Below are positions 31,789 through 53,088 of a stretch of DNA of 64,000 bases, piece by piece. A program made the position numbers and the translations under genes. This DNA comes from Streptomyces europaeiscabiei (lineage in GTDB: Bacteria > Actinomycetota > Actinomycetes > Streptomycetales > Streptomycetaceae): assembly GCF_036346855.1 (NCBI RefSeq), contig NZ_CP107841.1:5460001-5524000 (forward strand), written 5' to 3'. The notes under the pieces were generated by a model. The model ran no database searches. It was not told the DNA's origin and saw only the letters and a list, made by a program, of their open reading frames with translations. How positions within the stretch are numbered: the stretch's first letter is position 1; each line of letters begins with the position of its first letter.

Positions 31789-32874
31789 TCAGCTCACGCA
31801 CACGATGCCGAGCAGGCACAGCCCCGAAGGTGACGTCGTCGCCGTGTCGGAGCCGGAACCGTCCGAGGTCCCCGTCTCCGTCCCGCTGTCCGAGCCGGTG
31901 TCGGTGCCGCTTCCCGAGGAGTCCGCACCGGAGTCGGTCCCGGTGCCGGTGTCCGAGCCCGTGTTCGTGCCGGTGTCCGCCGAGGAGCCGGAGTCGTCGG
32001 TGGCCGGGGGTGTGGTCGTCTCGTCCGTCGGGGTGGCGGTGTCGGTGGCCGTCCCGTCGGTGGTGGAGGAGCCGGTCCGGGCCTTCTGGGCGGACTGCTC
32101 GGCCGACGTCGTGTGGGGCGAGTCGGGGTGGTTCGGGCGGGAGTTCGGCCGGTCCGCGGCAGAGCGGTCACGGGAGGTGTCGCCGGACGGGGACCACGTG
32201 GTGGGGGTGTCCGCGGTGCGCCGCGCGTCGTCGGTCTCCGTCGCCGGCGTACGGCCGCGCTGCGAGCCCTGTTCCTCGACGGAGCCCAGGCTCTCGGCGT
32301 CCGGTGCCGTGGCCGCCTGGGTGCGGTCGGTGGACTGCCGGTCCATCCCCAGCACGGTCAGACCGCCGCCGACCAGCGCGACCGCGGTCGCGACCACGGC
32401 CCGGCGCTGGTTCTTCTTCCACCGCGCCACCTGGCGCCGCCGCGCGGCCCGCCCCTGCGGCGCCGCCGGAACACCCGCCACGTCCACGTCCATGTCGGCG
32501 ACGGCGTCCGCGTCCGTCCCCACCTCGGCGTCCCTGATGCCGGACGTCGGCCCGTCGGCCGCGAACCCGTCGGCCGCGAACCCTTCAGCCGTGAACCCGT
32601 CCGCCCTCGGTTCGTCCGCCACCGGCCCGTCGAGCCAACCGTCGTCCGTCGCCCCGTACCCCCAGATCGCCGCCGGCAGTGTCGGCACGATCGGTGCCGC
32701 CGGTGTCGTCGGAGGCAGCGGGATCACGACCGACCCGGCCGCCGTCCCGGTCGGCCGGGACGGGGCGACGCGGCTGTCGATCGTGGCCGGGGCTATGTCG
32801 GGCGCGTAGGCGCCGCAGCCGGGGCACACGAGGGCGCCGTTGAGATGTCGGCGACATGAGGTGCAGTAGTCCAT
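31789..32874 (-). CDS. Zinc-ribbon single-span membrane protein with disordered tail
   Basis: 361 residues. The N-terminus MDYCTSCRRHLNGALVCPGCG has two CxxC pairs and must be a small zinc ribbon. A low-complexity linker (about 30-130) leads to a basic patch (RRRQVARWKKNQRR) and one membrane helix (AVVATAVALVGGGLTVL, about 160-178). The remainder is extracellular, extremely rich in Ser, Thr, Asp and Gly (DTGTNTGSDTGTGTDSG), and ends in the hydrophobic CLLGIVCVS. AGGA precedes the ATG. I recall a Streptomyces-specific family with the same ends. It may sense or anchor something at the surface; function unknown. Confidence 0.75.
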   Translation of the reverse strand: MDYCTSCRRHLNGALVCPGCGAYAPDIAPATIDSRVAPSRPTGTAAGSVVIPLPPTTPAAPIVPTLPAAIWGYGATDDGWLDGPVADEPRADGFTAEGFAADGFAADGPTSGIRDAEVGTDADAVADMDVDVAGVPAAPQGRAARRRQVARWKKNQRRAVVATAVALVGGGLTVLGMDRQSTDRTQAATAPDAESLGSVEEQGSQRGRTPATETDDARRTADTPTTWSPSGDTSRDRSAADRPNSRPNHPDSPHTTSAEQSAQKARTGSSTTDGTATDTATPTDETTTPPATDDSGSSADTGTNTGSDTGTGTDSGADSSGSGTDTGSDSGTETGTSDGSGSDTATTSPSGLCLLGIVCVS

Positions 32875-33317
32875 CGAGGTCTTCCTGTGTTGACATGCCG
32901 TCGACCCGCCGGGCCGCAGGGCCGGTCACGCCACGTTCGCACGTGGGATCGAGCGGATCGAGCCGTCAGCAACGCTAACGAGGCATTCTCAGGGCTGTGT
33001 GCAGGCTGTGTGGCGCTCCTGCGTGGATTCGCCGGGGACTTGGGGCCGGTTCCGCAGGGATGTGCCGGCATGTGTTTGACGCGTGCTCACGCCCCCTTTC
33101 GGCGAATTCCGCTTCAACAGGCAACCCGCGCGCGCCATTTACCGGTCTCACAGGTTGCTCACAGAGCGGACGGGTCGAGTCCGGCCCGCCCGAGGCGTGT
33201 TGGGGCGCGCCCGTGCGGTCGGCCGGGCTTCCGGTCGGCCGACCGGTCCGGCCGGCCGTCGTCCGTGGGTTGTCCAGTCCGATGCCACTGACCATGGCAC
33301 TCGAAGACGAGGAATCG
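32875..33317. other. Intergenic region between divergent genes
   Basis: About 440 bases without a supported gene. It must hold promoters for the zinc-ribbon gene (minus) and the lysyl-oxidase gene (plus), but I see no clear -35/-10 pair or strong palindrome. Composition is typical of Streptomyces intergenic DNA. Confidence 0.5.
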
Positions 33318-35144
33318 ATGACCAGCCAGATGACCAGTCCGAACAGTCCGAACAGTCCGGTGAACGACGGGGCGGCCGAGGGAGCGACCGGCCGGACGAG
33401 AGGTCAGGACCGTCTCAGCCGCCTGAAGCGCCCCGGCCTCGCCGCCCTGGCGTCGCTCACCGTGGTGGCCGCCATGGCCGGAGCAGCCCCCGGCGCCGGT
33501 GCCGCGCCCGCCGCGACGCCCGGGAAGCCGCAGATCAAGCTGATCGCCGCGTCGAAGTCCGTGACGCTCACCCGCTACGAGTGGGACGAGGGCGTCAGCC
33601 TGCAGCTCGGCACGTACGTCTCGGTCGACAACGCGCCCCTGGAGTTCCAGGTGACACGGAAGTCGTACAAGACCCCGATCGTCGCCAAGCAGATCCTCCG
33701 CAACGGCAAGACCGTGAAGACGAAGACCCTGCCCGCCGGGACGGTCGACGACTTCTCCGGGCTGCCCGGCTTCCTGGAGATCTCGGTCAAGAACGCGGCC
33801 GGGGACGAGGTGGTGAAGAGCAAGGGGAACTTCTGTCCGAACAACGCCTCGGGCCGGATCCGCCCGAACGCCCCGGCGACCAACCACTATCCGCAGAGCT
33901 GCTCCACCAACCCGTGGACGCTGGGCTCGGTGTGGGGAGTCGAGAAGGGCTGGGCCACCAACACCACCAACTGGGACTACGACAGGACGGTGGACCTGCC
34001 GGTGGGCGAGTACACCGCCCAGGTGCGGGTGGCGAAGAAGTACCGCACCCTGTTCGGCATCCCCGACGACCGGCCGACCATCAAGGTGACGGTACGGGAG
34101 GACCCCGAAGGCGGCGAGGGCGGCGAGGGCGGCGGGGGCGTCGGCCTGGCCCCGTCGAAGATCTCGTCGTCCTCCGGTCACCACGGTGGCCACGGTGGCC
34201 ACGGTGGCCACGGTGGCGGCCACGCAGCGCAGTCCGCCCCGGCCGGACAGCAGGCCCAGGACGGCCACCACTTCGGCCCGCGCGGCGCCGACGCCCCGAC
34301 GCCGCCCGAGCTTCCCTACGCCCTCGTCGACCGGGGCCGCGCCAAGCACCTGGGCGACGGCGCCGACCACACCGACGGCTCCCGCATCGCGTCCGCGCTG
34401 AAGGCCAACGCCAAGCGGCCCACCGGCAAGGCGGGCGTCGCGAAGAACGTGCCCAAGCCGGACCTGCGGTCGCTGCCCGCCTGGGACATCGCCATCACCG
34501 ACGGCGAGGACGGCGACGTACCCGGCAAGGACTACCTCGCCTTCAGCGCCAACGTCTGGAACGCGGGCCCCGCGCCCCTCGTCGTCGACGGCTTCCGCAA
34601 GCCCGGCGCCGACCTGATGGACGCGTACCAGTACTTCTACGACGCCAAGGGCAAGCAGATCGGCTACGCCCCCACCGGCACCATGGAGTGGGACCCGCGC
34701 GAGGGCCACGAGCACTGGCACTTCACGGACTTCGCCAGCTACCGCCTGCTCAGCGCGGACCAGTCCAAGCAGGTGCGCTCCGGCAAGGAGGCGTTCTGCC
34801 TGGCCAACACCGACGCCATCGACTACACGGTGAAGAACGCCAACTGGGCCCCGAGGAACACCGACCTGTCCACCGCGTGCGGTTCGCAGGACGCCATCTC
34901 CGTGCGTGAGGTCCTCGACGTCGGCTCCGGCGACACGTACACCCAGTACCGTCCCGGCCAGTCCTTCGACATCACCGACCTGCCGAACGGCACGTACTAC
35001 ATCCAGGTCGTCGCCAACCCGGAGAACCGTCTCCAGGAGACCAACCACAAGAACAACATCGCCCTGCGCAAGGTGATCCTCGGTGGCAAGGAGGGCGCCC
35101 GCACGGTCCAGGTACCGCCGCACGACCTGATCAACGCGCCGTAA
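33318..35144 (+). CDS. Secreted lysyl-oxidase-family protein
   Basis: 608 residues from the ATG at 33318 with GAGGA upstream. The hydrophobic core LAALASLTVVAAMAGAA (about 43-60) is a signal peptide. Residues about 70-260 form a beta-rich region with two Cys. A GGHGGHGGHGGGH linker (about 290-305) may bind copper. The C-terminal domain (about 380-608) contains MEWDPREGHEHWHFTDF, matching the lysyl oxidase copper motif HxHxH, then FASYRLL, several Cys, and ETNHKNNIALRKV, a familiar end of this family. It should oxidise primary amines (for example peptidyl lysine) to aldehydes outside the cell, giving H2O2. Bacterial members exist, but substrates are poorly known. Confidence 0.82.
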   Translation: MTSQMTSPNSPNSPVNDGAAEGATGRTRGQDRLSRLKRPGLAALASLTVVAAMAGAAPGAGAAPAATPGKPQIKLIAASKSVTLTRYEWDEGVSLQLGTYVSVDNAPLEFQVTRKSYKTPIVAKQILRNGKTVKTKTLPAGTVDDFSGLPGFLEISVKNAAGDEVVKSKGNFCPNNASGRIRPNAPATNHYPQSCSTNPWTLGSVWGVEKGWATNTTNWDYDRTVDLPVGEYTAQVRVAKKYRTLFGIPDDRPTIKVTVREDPEGGEGGEGGGGVGLAPSKISSSSGHHGGHGGHGGHGGGHAAQSAPAGQQAQDGHHFGPRGADAPTPPELPYALVDRGRAKHLGDGADHTDGSRIASALKANAKRPTGKAGVAKNVPKPDLRSLPAWDIAITDGEDGDVPGKDYLAFSANVWNAGPAPLVVDGFRKPGADLMDAYQYFYDAKGKQIGYAPTGTMEWDPREGHEHWHFTDFASYRLLSADQSKQVRSGKEAFCLANTDAIDYTVKNANWAPRNTDLSTACGSQDAISVREVLDVGSGDTYTQYRPGQSFDITDLPNGTYYIQVVANPENRLQETNHKNNIALRKVILGGKEGARTVQVPPHDLINAP

Positions 35145-35170
35145 CGGAAGCCTCGCCCTCGACGGCAACG

Positions 35171-35197
35171 AACCCCCAGGCCCAGGGCCCGGGGGTT
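35171..35197. terminator. Hairpin terminator between the convergent lysyl-oxidase and MFS genes
   Basis: AACCCCC (35171-35177) pairs with GGGGGTT (35191-35197). Further GC pairing is possible inside. Confidence 0.65.
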
Positions 35198-35226
35198 TCG
35201 CGTTCGCTGTGCGAGGGCTGCGCGGG

Positions 35227-36753
35227 TCACGCCTTGGCCGCCCCGGCGACCTCCGCCCGCTCGCCGGCCGGACCTTCCCCGGCCGGACCTTCCCCGGCCG
35301 GACCTTCCCCGGCCGGGCCCTCCGGGGCGCGGACGGCCTGGCGGTGCTTCGGGATGAAGGAGGCGAGGAGGAAGGCGAGGAGGGCGGCGCCGGCGCCGAT
35401 GGCCATGACGACCTTGAAGCCGTTCTCGGAGGGGAGGGCGTAGCCGCCGAAGTCGGTGGTCATCTGGGCGAGGATGACGCCGGCGAGGGCGCTGGCGAAC
35501 GAGGTGCCCAGTGAGCGCATCAGCGTGTTGAGGCTGTTGGCGGCGGCCGTCTCGGACTCCGGCACCGCGCCCATGATCAGGGCGGGCATCGCGCCGTAGG
35601 TGAAGCCGACACCGCCGCCGATGATGCAGGAGACCAGGATGAGGTGCCAGACCTCGCTCATCAGGACGATGTTGAGGCCGTAACCGGCGGCGACGATCAG
35701 CGCGCCGACCATCAGCGTCACCTTCGGCCCCTTGGCCTTGGTGAGCGCGGCGGACACGGCGGACATGGCCATCATCACCAGGCCCTGCGGGGCCAGCACC
35801 AGACCGACGGTCATCATGGACCTGCCGAGGCCGTAGCCGGTCTGCTCGGGCAGCTGGAGCAGCTGCGGCAGGACCAGCGACATCGCGAACATCGAGAAGC
35901 CGAGCGCGACCGAGGCCAGGTTGGTGAAGAGCACCTGCGGCCGGGCGGTGGTCCGCAGATCGACCAGCGGCTGCTTGGCCTTCAGCTCGTAGAAGCCCCA
36001 CGAGGCGAGGATCACTACCGCGGCGGCGAACAGCCCCAGCGTCGTCCCGCTCGTCCAGCCCCAGTCGCCGCCCTTGGAGACGGCCAGCAGCAACGAGACC
36101 AGTCCGGCGGACAGCCCGAGCGATCCGACCAGGTCGAAACGGCCACCGGTGCGCACCTTCGACTCCGGTACGACGATCAGGACCAGCAGGAAGGACAGGG
36201 CGCCCAGGGCGGCGGAGGTCCAGAAGAGGAGGTGCCAGTCCCAGTTGTCGGCGATGAACGCGGCGGAGGGCAGGCCGAGGGCGCCGCCGACACCGAGGGA
36301 GGCGCTCATCAGCGCGGTCGAGCCGGCGAGGCGCTCGGCGGGCAGGACGTCCCGCATGATGCTGATGCCGAGCGGGATGACGGCGGCCGCCAGTCCCTGG
36401 AGCCCACGCCCGATGATCATCGGGACGAGCGAGTCGGCCAGTCCGCAGACCACCGAGCCGGACACCAGCAGCACGATGCTGAGCAGCAGCATCCGCCGCT
36501 TGCCGAACATGTCGCCGAGCCGTCCCACGACCGGCGTCGCCACGGCCGCGGCGAGCAGGGTGGCGGTCACCGCCCACGCGGTGTCCGACGCCGGCGCGTC
36601 CAGCAGCTTCGGCAGCTCCGGCACGATCGGGATGACCAGCGTCTGCATCAGCGCGACGACGATCCCGGCCAGCGCCAGCACCGCCACCACGGCGTTCGGC
36701 CGCGCCGGGGTGTCGGCCCCCGCGTCGGGGTGTCGGGCAAGGGTGTGGGACAT
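35227..36753 (-). CDS. MFS drug-exporter-type transporter (DHA2 group)
   Basis: 508 residues from the ATG at 36753 with GGAGG seven bases upstream. Fourteen hydrophobic helices can be counted, as in DHA2 proton antiporters. Family motifs: GRLGDMFGKRRMLL (motif A, about 88-101), GRGLQGLAAAVIPL (motif B, about 125-138), and SASLGVGGALGLPSAAFIADNW (motif C-like, about 160-180). It would export drugs or metabolites in exchange for protons. The cytoplasmic tail has four GPAGE repeats encoded by 15-bp repeats. The promoter holds TTGCTTGACTTA operators shared with the upstream GtrA-like gene, so a repressor encoded elsewhere is likely. Confidence 0.9.
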   Translation of the reverse strand: MSHTLARHPDAGADTPARPNAVVAVLALAGIVVALMQTLVIPIVPELPKLLDAPASDTAWAVTATLLAAAVATPVVGRLGDMFGKRRMLLLSIVLLVSGSVVCGLADSLVPMIIGRGLQGLAAAVIPLGISIMRDVLPAERLAGSTALMSASLGVGGALGLPSAAFIADNWDWHLLFWTSAALGALSFLLVLIVVPESKVRTGGRFDLVGSLGLSAGLVSLLLAVSKGGDWGWTSGTTLGLFAAAVVILASWGFYELKAKQPLVDLRTTARPQVLFTNLASVALGFSMFAMSLVLPQLLQLPEQTGYGLGRSMMTVGLVLAPQGLVMMAMSAVSAALTKAKGPKVTLMVGALIVAAGYGLNIVLMSEVWHLILVSCIIGGGVGFTYGAMPALIMGAVPESETAAANSLNTLMRSLGTSFASALAGVILAQMTTDFGGYALPSENGFKVVMAIGAGAALLAFLLASFIPKHRQAVRAPEGPAGEGPAGEGPAGEGPAGERAEVAGAAKA

Positions 36754-36826
36754 GACTGTGCCTCCGTCGGGAGAGGGCGGGGGGAGGAAAGAGGGGGCGT
36801 CAGGCATGTGCCCTGAGACGCCTACT

Positions 36827-36870
36827 TTGCTTGACTTACGCAATCATGATGACTTACTTAAGTCAAGCAA
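36827..36870. promoter_or_regulatory. Operator-like repeats before the MFS gene
   Basis: TTGCTTGACTTA (36827-36838) and its exact reverse complement (36859-36870) flank a third half-site, TGACTTA (36850-36856). The last two make TGACTTA-CT-TAAGTCA. The site overlaps the stop codon of the GtrA-like gene and precedes the MFS start by about 75 bases. Confidence 0.7.
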
Positions 36871-37363
36871 CTTTTAGTACGCGGAGCTGCGGCGCGGGGG
36901 TCGGTGTCCGCTTCGGGGTGTGGCTGCGGCCGCCCGCGAAGACGACCAGGCGGAGGAGCAGGAAGCGGCCCGTGCCGGCGAGGGCGGAGGCGGTGAGGTA
37001 GGCGGCCTGTTCGGCCAGGGTGCCGGGGGAGGGCTGGAGCAGGTGGAGGGCGAGCGTCGCGGCGGTGGTGGCCGCGTAGGCGGCGGCGGCCGAGCCGGCG
37101 GACTGCCAGTGTTCGCGCCGACCGGGGCGGTGGGGTGTGGCGAAGGTGAAGCGGGCGTGGAGTTCGGTGCCGAGGAGGGTGGAGGCGATGGTGATGACCG
37201 CGTTGGCCAGCGCCCAGGGCATGGAGCCGGCGAGGAGGGTCACTGCGCCGCTGGAGAGGAGGCCGAGTCCGCCGCCGAAGAGGACGAAGCGGGCGAAGGA
37301 GGAGAGAGGGCCGGGGGGTGCGGGGGTGGTGGGCGCCGCGGAGGGCTGGGGCGCGTCGTCCAT
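36863..37363 (-). CDS. GtrA-like small membrane protein
   Basis: 166 residues with GGAGACCGCC before the ATG. After a Pro-rich lead it has four membrane helices: FARFVLFGGGLGLLSSGAVTLLA, ALANAVITIASTLLGTELHA, the AAAAYAATTAATLALHLL region, and AGTGRFLLLRLVVF. The charged ends of the second and fourth helices (ELHARFTF and LLRLVVFAGG) resemble GtrA proteins, which help move lipid-linked sugars or bind cell-wall polymers. Sequence evidence is moderate. The stop codon lies inside the MFS operator. Its own promoter has the same operator motif, so the two genes are probably co-regulated. Confidence 0.65.
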   Translation of the reverse strand: MDDAPQPSAAPTTPAPPGPLSSFARFVLFGGGLGLLSSGAVTLLAGSMPWALANAVITIASTLLGTELHARFTFATPHRPGRREHWQSAGSAAAAYAATTAATLALHLLQPSPGTLAEQAAYLTASALAGTGRFLLLRLVVFAGGRSHTPKRTPTPAPQLRVLKVA

Positions 37364-37414
37364 GGCGGTCTCCGTCCGCTCCTGTGTCGCGGCTCGGATG
37401 GGGGCGACACTGAC

Positions 37415-37460
37415 TTGCTTGACTCACTCAACAATATAGACATTGCTTGAGTTAGGCAAG
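37415..37460. promoter_or_regulatory. Operator-like repeats before the GtrA-like gene
   Basis: TTGCTTGACTCA (37415-37426) and TTGCTTGAGTTA (37443-37454) match the half-site seen before the MFS gene. Complementary ACTCAACAA and GGCAAG pieces complete dyads. The region lies 50-95 bases before the GtrA-like start codon. Confidence 0.6.
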
Positions 37461-37508
37461 TATCAAGATGGAGGGTGCGTTCGGAGGGCGCCCGCTGTGC
37501 GTGTGGGG

Positions 37509-37674
37509 TCAGGCGATCGGGACCGCCTGGCCGGTGACCCGGGTGCGGAGGTCCACGGGGGACACGTCGATCCGCAGGTCGCTGGGGCGGCCCATGTCCT
37601 CGCCCTGGCGGATCGTGACGGTGGCCGGGGCGGTGACCAGGCCGAGGCGTACGGGAAGTTCGCCGAGGAGCCGA
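37509..37674 (-). pseudogene. C-terminal fragment of a PhzF-family isomerase
   Basis: A minus-strand frame ending TGA at 37509-37511 reads RLLGELPVRLGLVTAPATVT, then IRQGEDMGRPSDLRIDV and RVTGQAVPIA. The pattern (R/E)QG-x-E-MGRPS followed by VxGxAVP is the usual C-terminus of PhzF/YddE proteins. The frame upstream loses similarity and coding bias within a few codons of 37674, and the catalytic Glu region is absent, so only the tail remains. It lies just beyond the promoter of the GtrA-like gene. Confidence 0.55.
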
Positions 37675-37737
37675 CACGGCCGGAGTCGGCTCGACGATGA
37701 CGACGACGGCCAGGAGGAGTGAGCCGAGTGCCGGTGG

Positions 37738-38121
37738 TCAGCCGGCGAAGGGCATGGGACCGAAACGGCCCCATGCGAGGAAGGCAGCCAGGGCGAGGTA
37801 GATCAGGTCGCCGGCGATCGTGGCCTTCTCGCCACGGCGCAGACGCATGGTGACAGCGCAGGCGAACAGCAGAACAAGTCCGGTGGCGGCCAGCGGCACC
37901 AGCACCGGGCCGATGTCGAGCACCGCGGGCAGAATCAGGCCGACCGCGGCCAGCAGCTCGACGGCGCCGATGGCCCTGAGAGCGCCGGGGCTGAACTCCA
38001 GGACCCACTGTGCGGAGGAGCCCATCGCGGCCAGCTTCTCCTGCGGCACGAACATCTTGGAGCTGCCCACCAGGCAGACGGCGGCGAGCACTCCGGCGGT
38101 GATCCACAGCGCGACGTTCAT
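37738..38121 (-). CDS. DoxX-like membrane protein
   Basis: 127 residues from the ATG at 38121 with GGGAG upstream; the longer open frame overlaps the promoter and is rejected. Four membrane helices (ALWITAGVLAAVCLVGSSKM, GALRAIGAVELLAAVGLILPA, PLAATGLVLLFACAVTM, AGDLIYLALAAFLAWGRF) with the internal pattern of DoxX. Members sit in the membrane and take part in thiol or quinone redox stress responses. The promoter matches the ECF41 pattern exactly, and the divergent gene is AhpD-like, a standard companion of ECF41 sigma factors. Confidence 0.88.
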   Translation of the reverse strand: MNVALWITAGVLAAVCLVGSSKMFVPQEKLAAMGSSAQWVLEFSPGALRAIGAVELLAAVGLILPAVLDIGPVLVPLAATGLVLLFACAVTMRLRRGEKATIAGDLIYLALAAFLAWGRFGPMPFAG

Positions 38122-38155
38122 AGTCAACTCCCTGATCGAGGACTTCAGCACCCGA

Positions 38156-38182
38156 GACGAGACAGCGACTCGGCCTGTGACA
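38156..38182 (-). promoter_or_regulatory. ECF41-type promoter for the doxX-like gene
   Basis: On the minus strand TGTCACA (38182-38176), 16 bases, then CGTC (38159-38156). This equals the published ECF41 consensus. It lies about 35 bases before the DoxX ATG. Confidence 0.8.
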
Positions 38183-38226
38183 TGCCCGATCGCGGACAGC
38201 GCGGAGACATGGGTCACGCCGCGCCA

Positions 38227-38253
38227 TGTCACAGGAGCAGGGGCCGCCTCGTC
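38227..38253 (+). promoter_or_regulatory. ECF41-type promoter for the first ahpD-like gene
   Basis: TGTCACA (38227-38233), 16 bases, then CGTC (38250-38253). The start codon of the AhpD-like gene follows about 40 bases later. It is divergent from the doxX promoter. Confidence 0.8.
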
Positions 38254-38292
38254 TCGGGGGTGAAGGCATCGACACACGTGGAGGAGCACACG

Positions 38293-38766
38293 ATGGACGC
38301 GCGACTGAACTACTTCGCCAACCCGACCACCGGCAAGGCCCTCAAGCACCTCATGTCGGCCGGCCGGGAGCTGAAGGAATCGCCGCTGTCAGCCACGACG
38401 CAGGAGTTGGTGGCGCTGCGCGTGAGCCAGATCAACGGCTGCGCGGTCTGCATCGACATGCACACCAAGGAAGCCGCCGCGGCCGGCGAGAGCCCGGTGC
38501 GGCTGAACCTGATCGCGGCCTGGCGGGAAGCAACGGTCTTCACCGAGGCTGAACGCGCCGCGCTCGCGTTGGCGGAGCAGGGGACCCGGGTCGCGGACGC
38601 GGCCACCGGGGTCAGCGACGAGGTGTGGAAGCGCGCCGCCCAGCACTACGACGAGGATCAGCTCACGGCCCTCGTACTGCTGGTCTCGTTCATGAACACG
38701 GTGAACCGGCTGAACATCATCACCCAGCAGCCGGCCGGCGATTACCAGGTCGGCCAGTTCCACTGA
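38293..38766 (+). CDS. AhpD-like carboxymuconolactone decarboxylase family protein (copy 1)
   Basis: 157 residues, GAGGAG before the ATG. One AhpD-fold domain: helix TTQELVALRVSQINGCAVC, with the redox pair CAVC near residue 51-54, followed by DMHTKEAAAAGE and the C-terminal HYDEDQLTALVLLVSFMNTVNRLN. The E...CxxC...H arrangement is that of alkylhydroperoxidase AhpD, which reduces peroxides with thiols as donor. It is cytoplasmic and probably trimeric. Its promoter is ECF41-type, and a second copy at 63 kb is about 65-70 percent identical by eye and has the same promoter. Confidence 0.9.
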   Translation: MDARLNYFANPTTGKALKHLMSAGRELKESPLSATTQELVALRVSQINGCAVCIDMHTKEAAAAGESPVRLNLIAAWREATVFTEAERAALALAEQGTRVADAATGVSDEVWKRAAQHYDEDQLTALVLLVSFMNTVNRLNIITQQPAGDYQVGQFH

Positions 38767-38780
38767 ACCGGCACCGCACT

Positions 38781-38809
38781 CCGGCCCGGGTCAGGCCTGC
38801 CCGGGCCGG
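38781..38809 (+). terminator. Terminator after the first ahpD-like gene
   Basis: CCGGCCCGGG and CCCGGGCCGG form a perfect 10-bp stem with a nine-base loop. It starts 15 bases after the stop codon. Confidence 0.7.
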
Positions 38810-38943
38810 GACGCCATGACCAAGGCCATCGGATCGGTCGCGGTGCGAGCGTTGCCCGCTCCGCTCATCCATCGGATGATCTTCGAAAGATGCCTCGTCG
38901 GCGTGGGTCCGGCCGGGCGCTCGGACAGCAAGGGGGAGTCGGC

Positions 38944-39867
38944 GTGGGCAAGGTCGAGGAGTTCGAGGAGCTGCGGCCGCTGCTGTTCTCGATCGCGTAC
39001 CGGATCCTGGGCAGCGTGGGCGAGGCGGAGGACGCGGTGCAGGAGACCTGGCTCCGCTACGACGCCTCGACCACCCGGCCCGTGTCGGCCAAGGCGTTCC
39101 TGTCGGCCACGGTGACCCGGATCGCCATCGACGTACTGCGCTCCGCCCGGGTGCGGCGGGAGGAGTACGTCGGACCGTGGCTGCCCGAGCCGCTGCTGGA
39201 CGATCCGTACGAGGACCCGGCCCGCGCGGCGGAGCTGGCCGACTCGGTGTCGATGGCGGCGCTGCTGCTCCTGGAGCGGCTCAGCCCGCTGGAGCGGTCG
39301 GTGTTCGTGCTGCGGGAGGTCTTCGCCTTCGGCTTCGACGAGATCGCCGCGGCGGTGGGACGCTCGGAGGCGGCATGCCGACAGTTACTCGTCCGGGCGC
39401 GCCGTCACATGAACGAGGGACGGCCCCGGTTCGAAGCGGACCGCCAGGAGCGGCAGGAGCTGGCGAGGCGCTTCTTCGAGGCTCTGGCGCAGGGGGAAGT
39501 GGACGGACTGCAGAGTCTGCTGTCGGCCGATGTCCAGCTCGTCGGGGACGGTGGCGGCAAGGCCCCGCAGCTGGCCAGGGCCGTCGCCGGCGCCGAGAAC
39601 GTGGCCAGGCTGCTCGCCGGCGTCTACCCGCTGATGGCGCGGGTCGACATCACGTTCGAACGGCGCGAGGTCAACGGCCAGCCGGGCGCGCTCTTCCGCG
39701 ACCGCGACGGCAAGGTCCTCCACATCCTCGCCCTCGACGTGCTCGACGGGCAGATCCAGACCATCCGCTCGGTCATCAACCCCGACAAGCTCGGCCACCT
39801 CGGCCCGGTCGCCGACGCCTGGGCCGTTGACCGGGAAGTGAAGCAGACCCGCAAGCAGACGCGGTGA
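38944..39867 (+). CDS. ECF41 extracytoplasmic-function sigma factor (SigJ-like)
   Basis: 307 residues from the GTG at 38944, preceded by GGGGGAG. Region 2 is about 10-75 (LLFSIAYRILGSVGEAEDAVQETW) and region 4 about 110-165 (RLSPLERSVFVLREVFAFGFDEIAAAVGRSEAACRQLLVRAR). It has the SnoaL-like C-terminal extension that replaces an anti-sigma factor in ECF41. All three hallmark motifs are present: WLPEP in the linker, DGGGK after region 4, and NPDKL near the end. It should recognise TGTCACA-N16-CGTC; three such sites occur in this window, but none upstream of the sigma gene itself. Signals are unknown; family targets are carboxymuconolactone decarboxylase, oxidoreductase and epimerase genes. Confidence 0.93.
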   Translation: MGKVEEFEELRPLLFSIAYRILGSVGEAEDAVQETWLRYDASTTRPVSAKAFLSATVTRIAIDVLRSARVRREEYVGPWLPEPLLDDPYEDPARAAELADSVSMAALLLLERLSPLERSVFVLREVFAFGFDEIAAAVGRSEAACRQLLVRARRHMNEGRPRFEADRQERQELARRFFEALAQGEVDGLQSLLSADVQLVGDGGGKAPQLARAVAGAENVARLLAGVYPLMARVDITFERREVNGQPGALFRDRDGKVLHILALDVLDGQIQTIRSVINPDKLGHLGPVADAWAVDREVKQTRKQTR

Positions 39868-39911
39868 CCTCCCAACCGGCCTGACGGGGCAGGACCGGAG
39901 CGTGAGCGCGC

Positions 39912-52784
<12,873 letters not shown>

Positions 52785-53088
52785 CGTCCGGACCCTACAA
52801 GTCGGCTCGCATGGACGGACCGTCGTTGCCGGGCGTCCGCGTGTCCGCCGGCCGACCGGCGCCGTTCGGCCCGGGGGCGACCGCCTAGAGCGCTTCTGAT
52901 GGCCCTTGGTCGGAGATCATCCGGCCGATCGGCGCCGCGCGAGGTGACTCGTGAGGCGCCGGCCGCCCCACCGGACTCGTCCGTGACCGCTCGCGAACGG
53001 CTTCAAGAGCCGTCAGAGACGGCCTAGGCGGGGCAGTGGGGCAGGGCCAGGCGGGGACAGTACGGCAGGGCTGCCCCCGCATCCCCTT
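52785..53088. other. Intergenic region upstream of the megasynthase gene
   Basis: About 300 bases without a supported gene. It should hold the megasynthase promoter on the minus strand. I see only a weak 6-bp hairpin (ACGGCT/AGCCGT near 53000) and no obvious operator. Confidence 0.5.
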
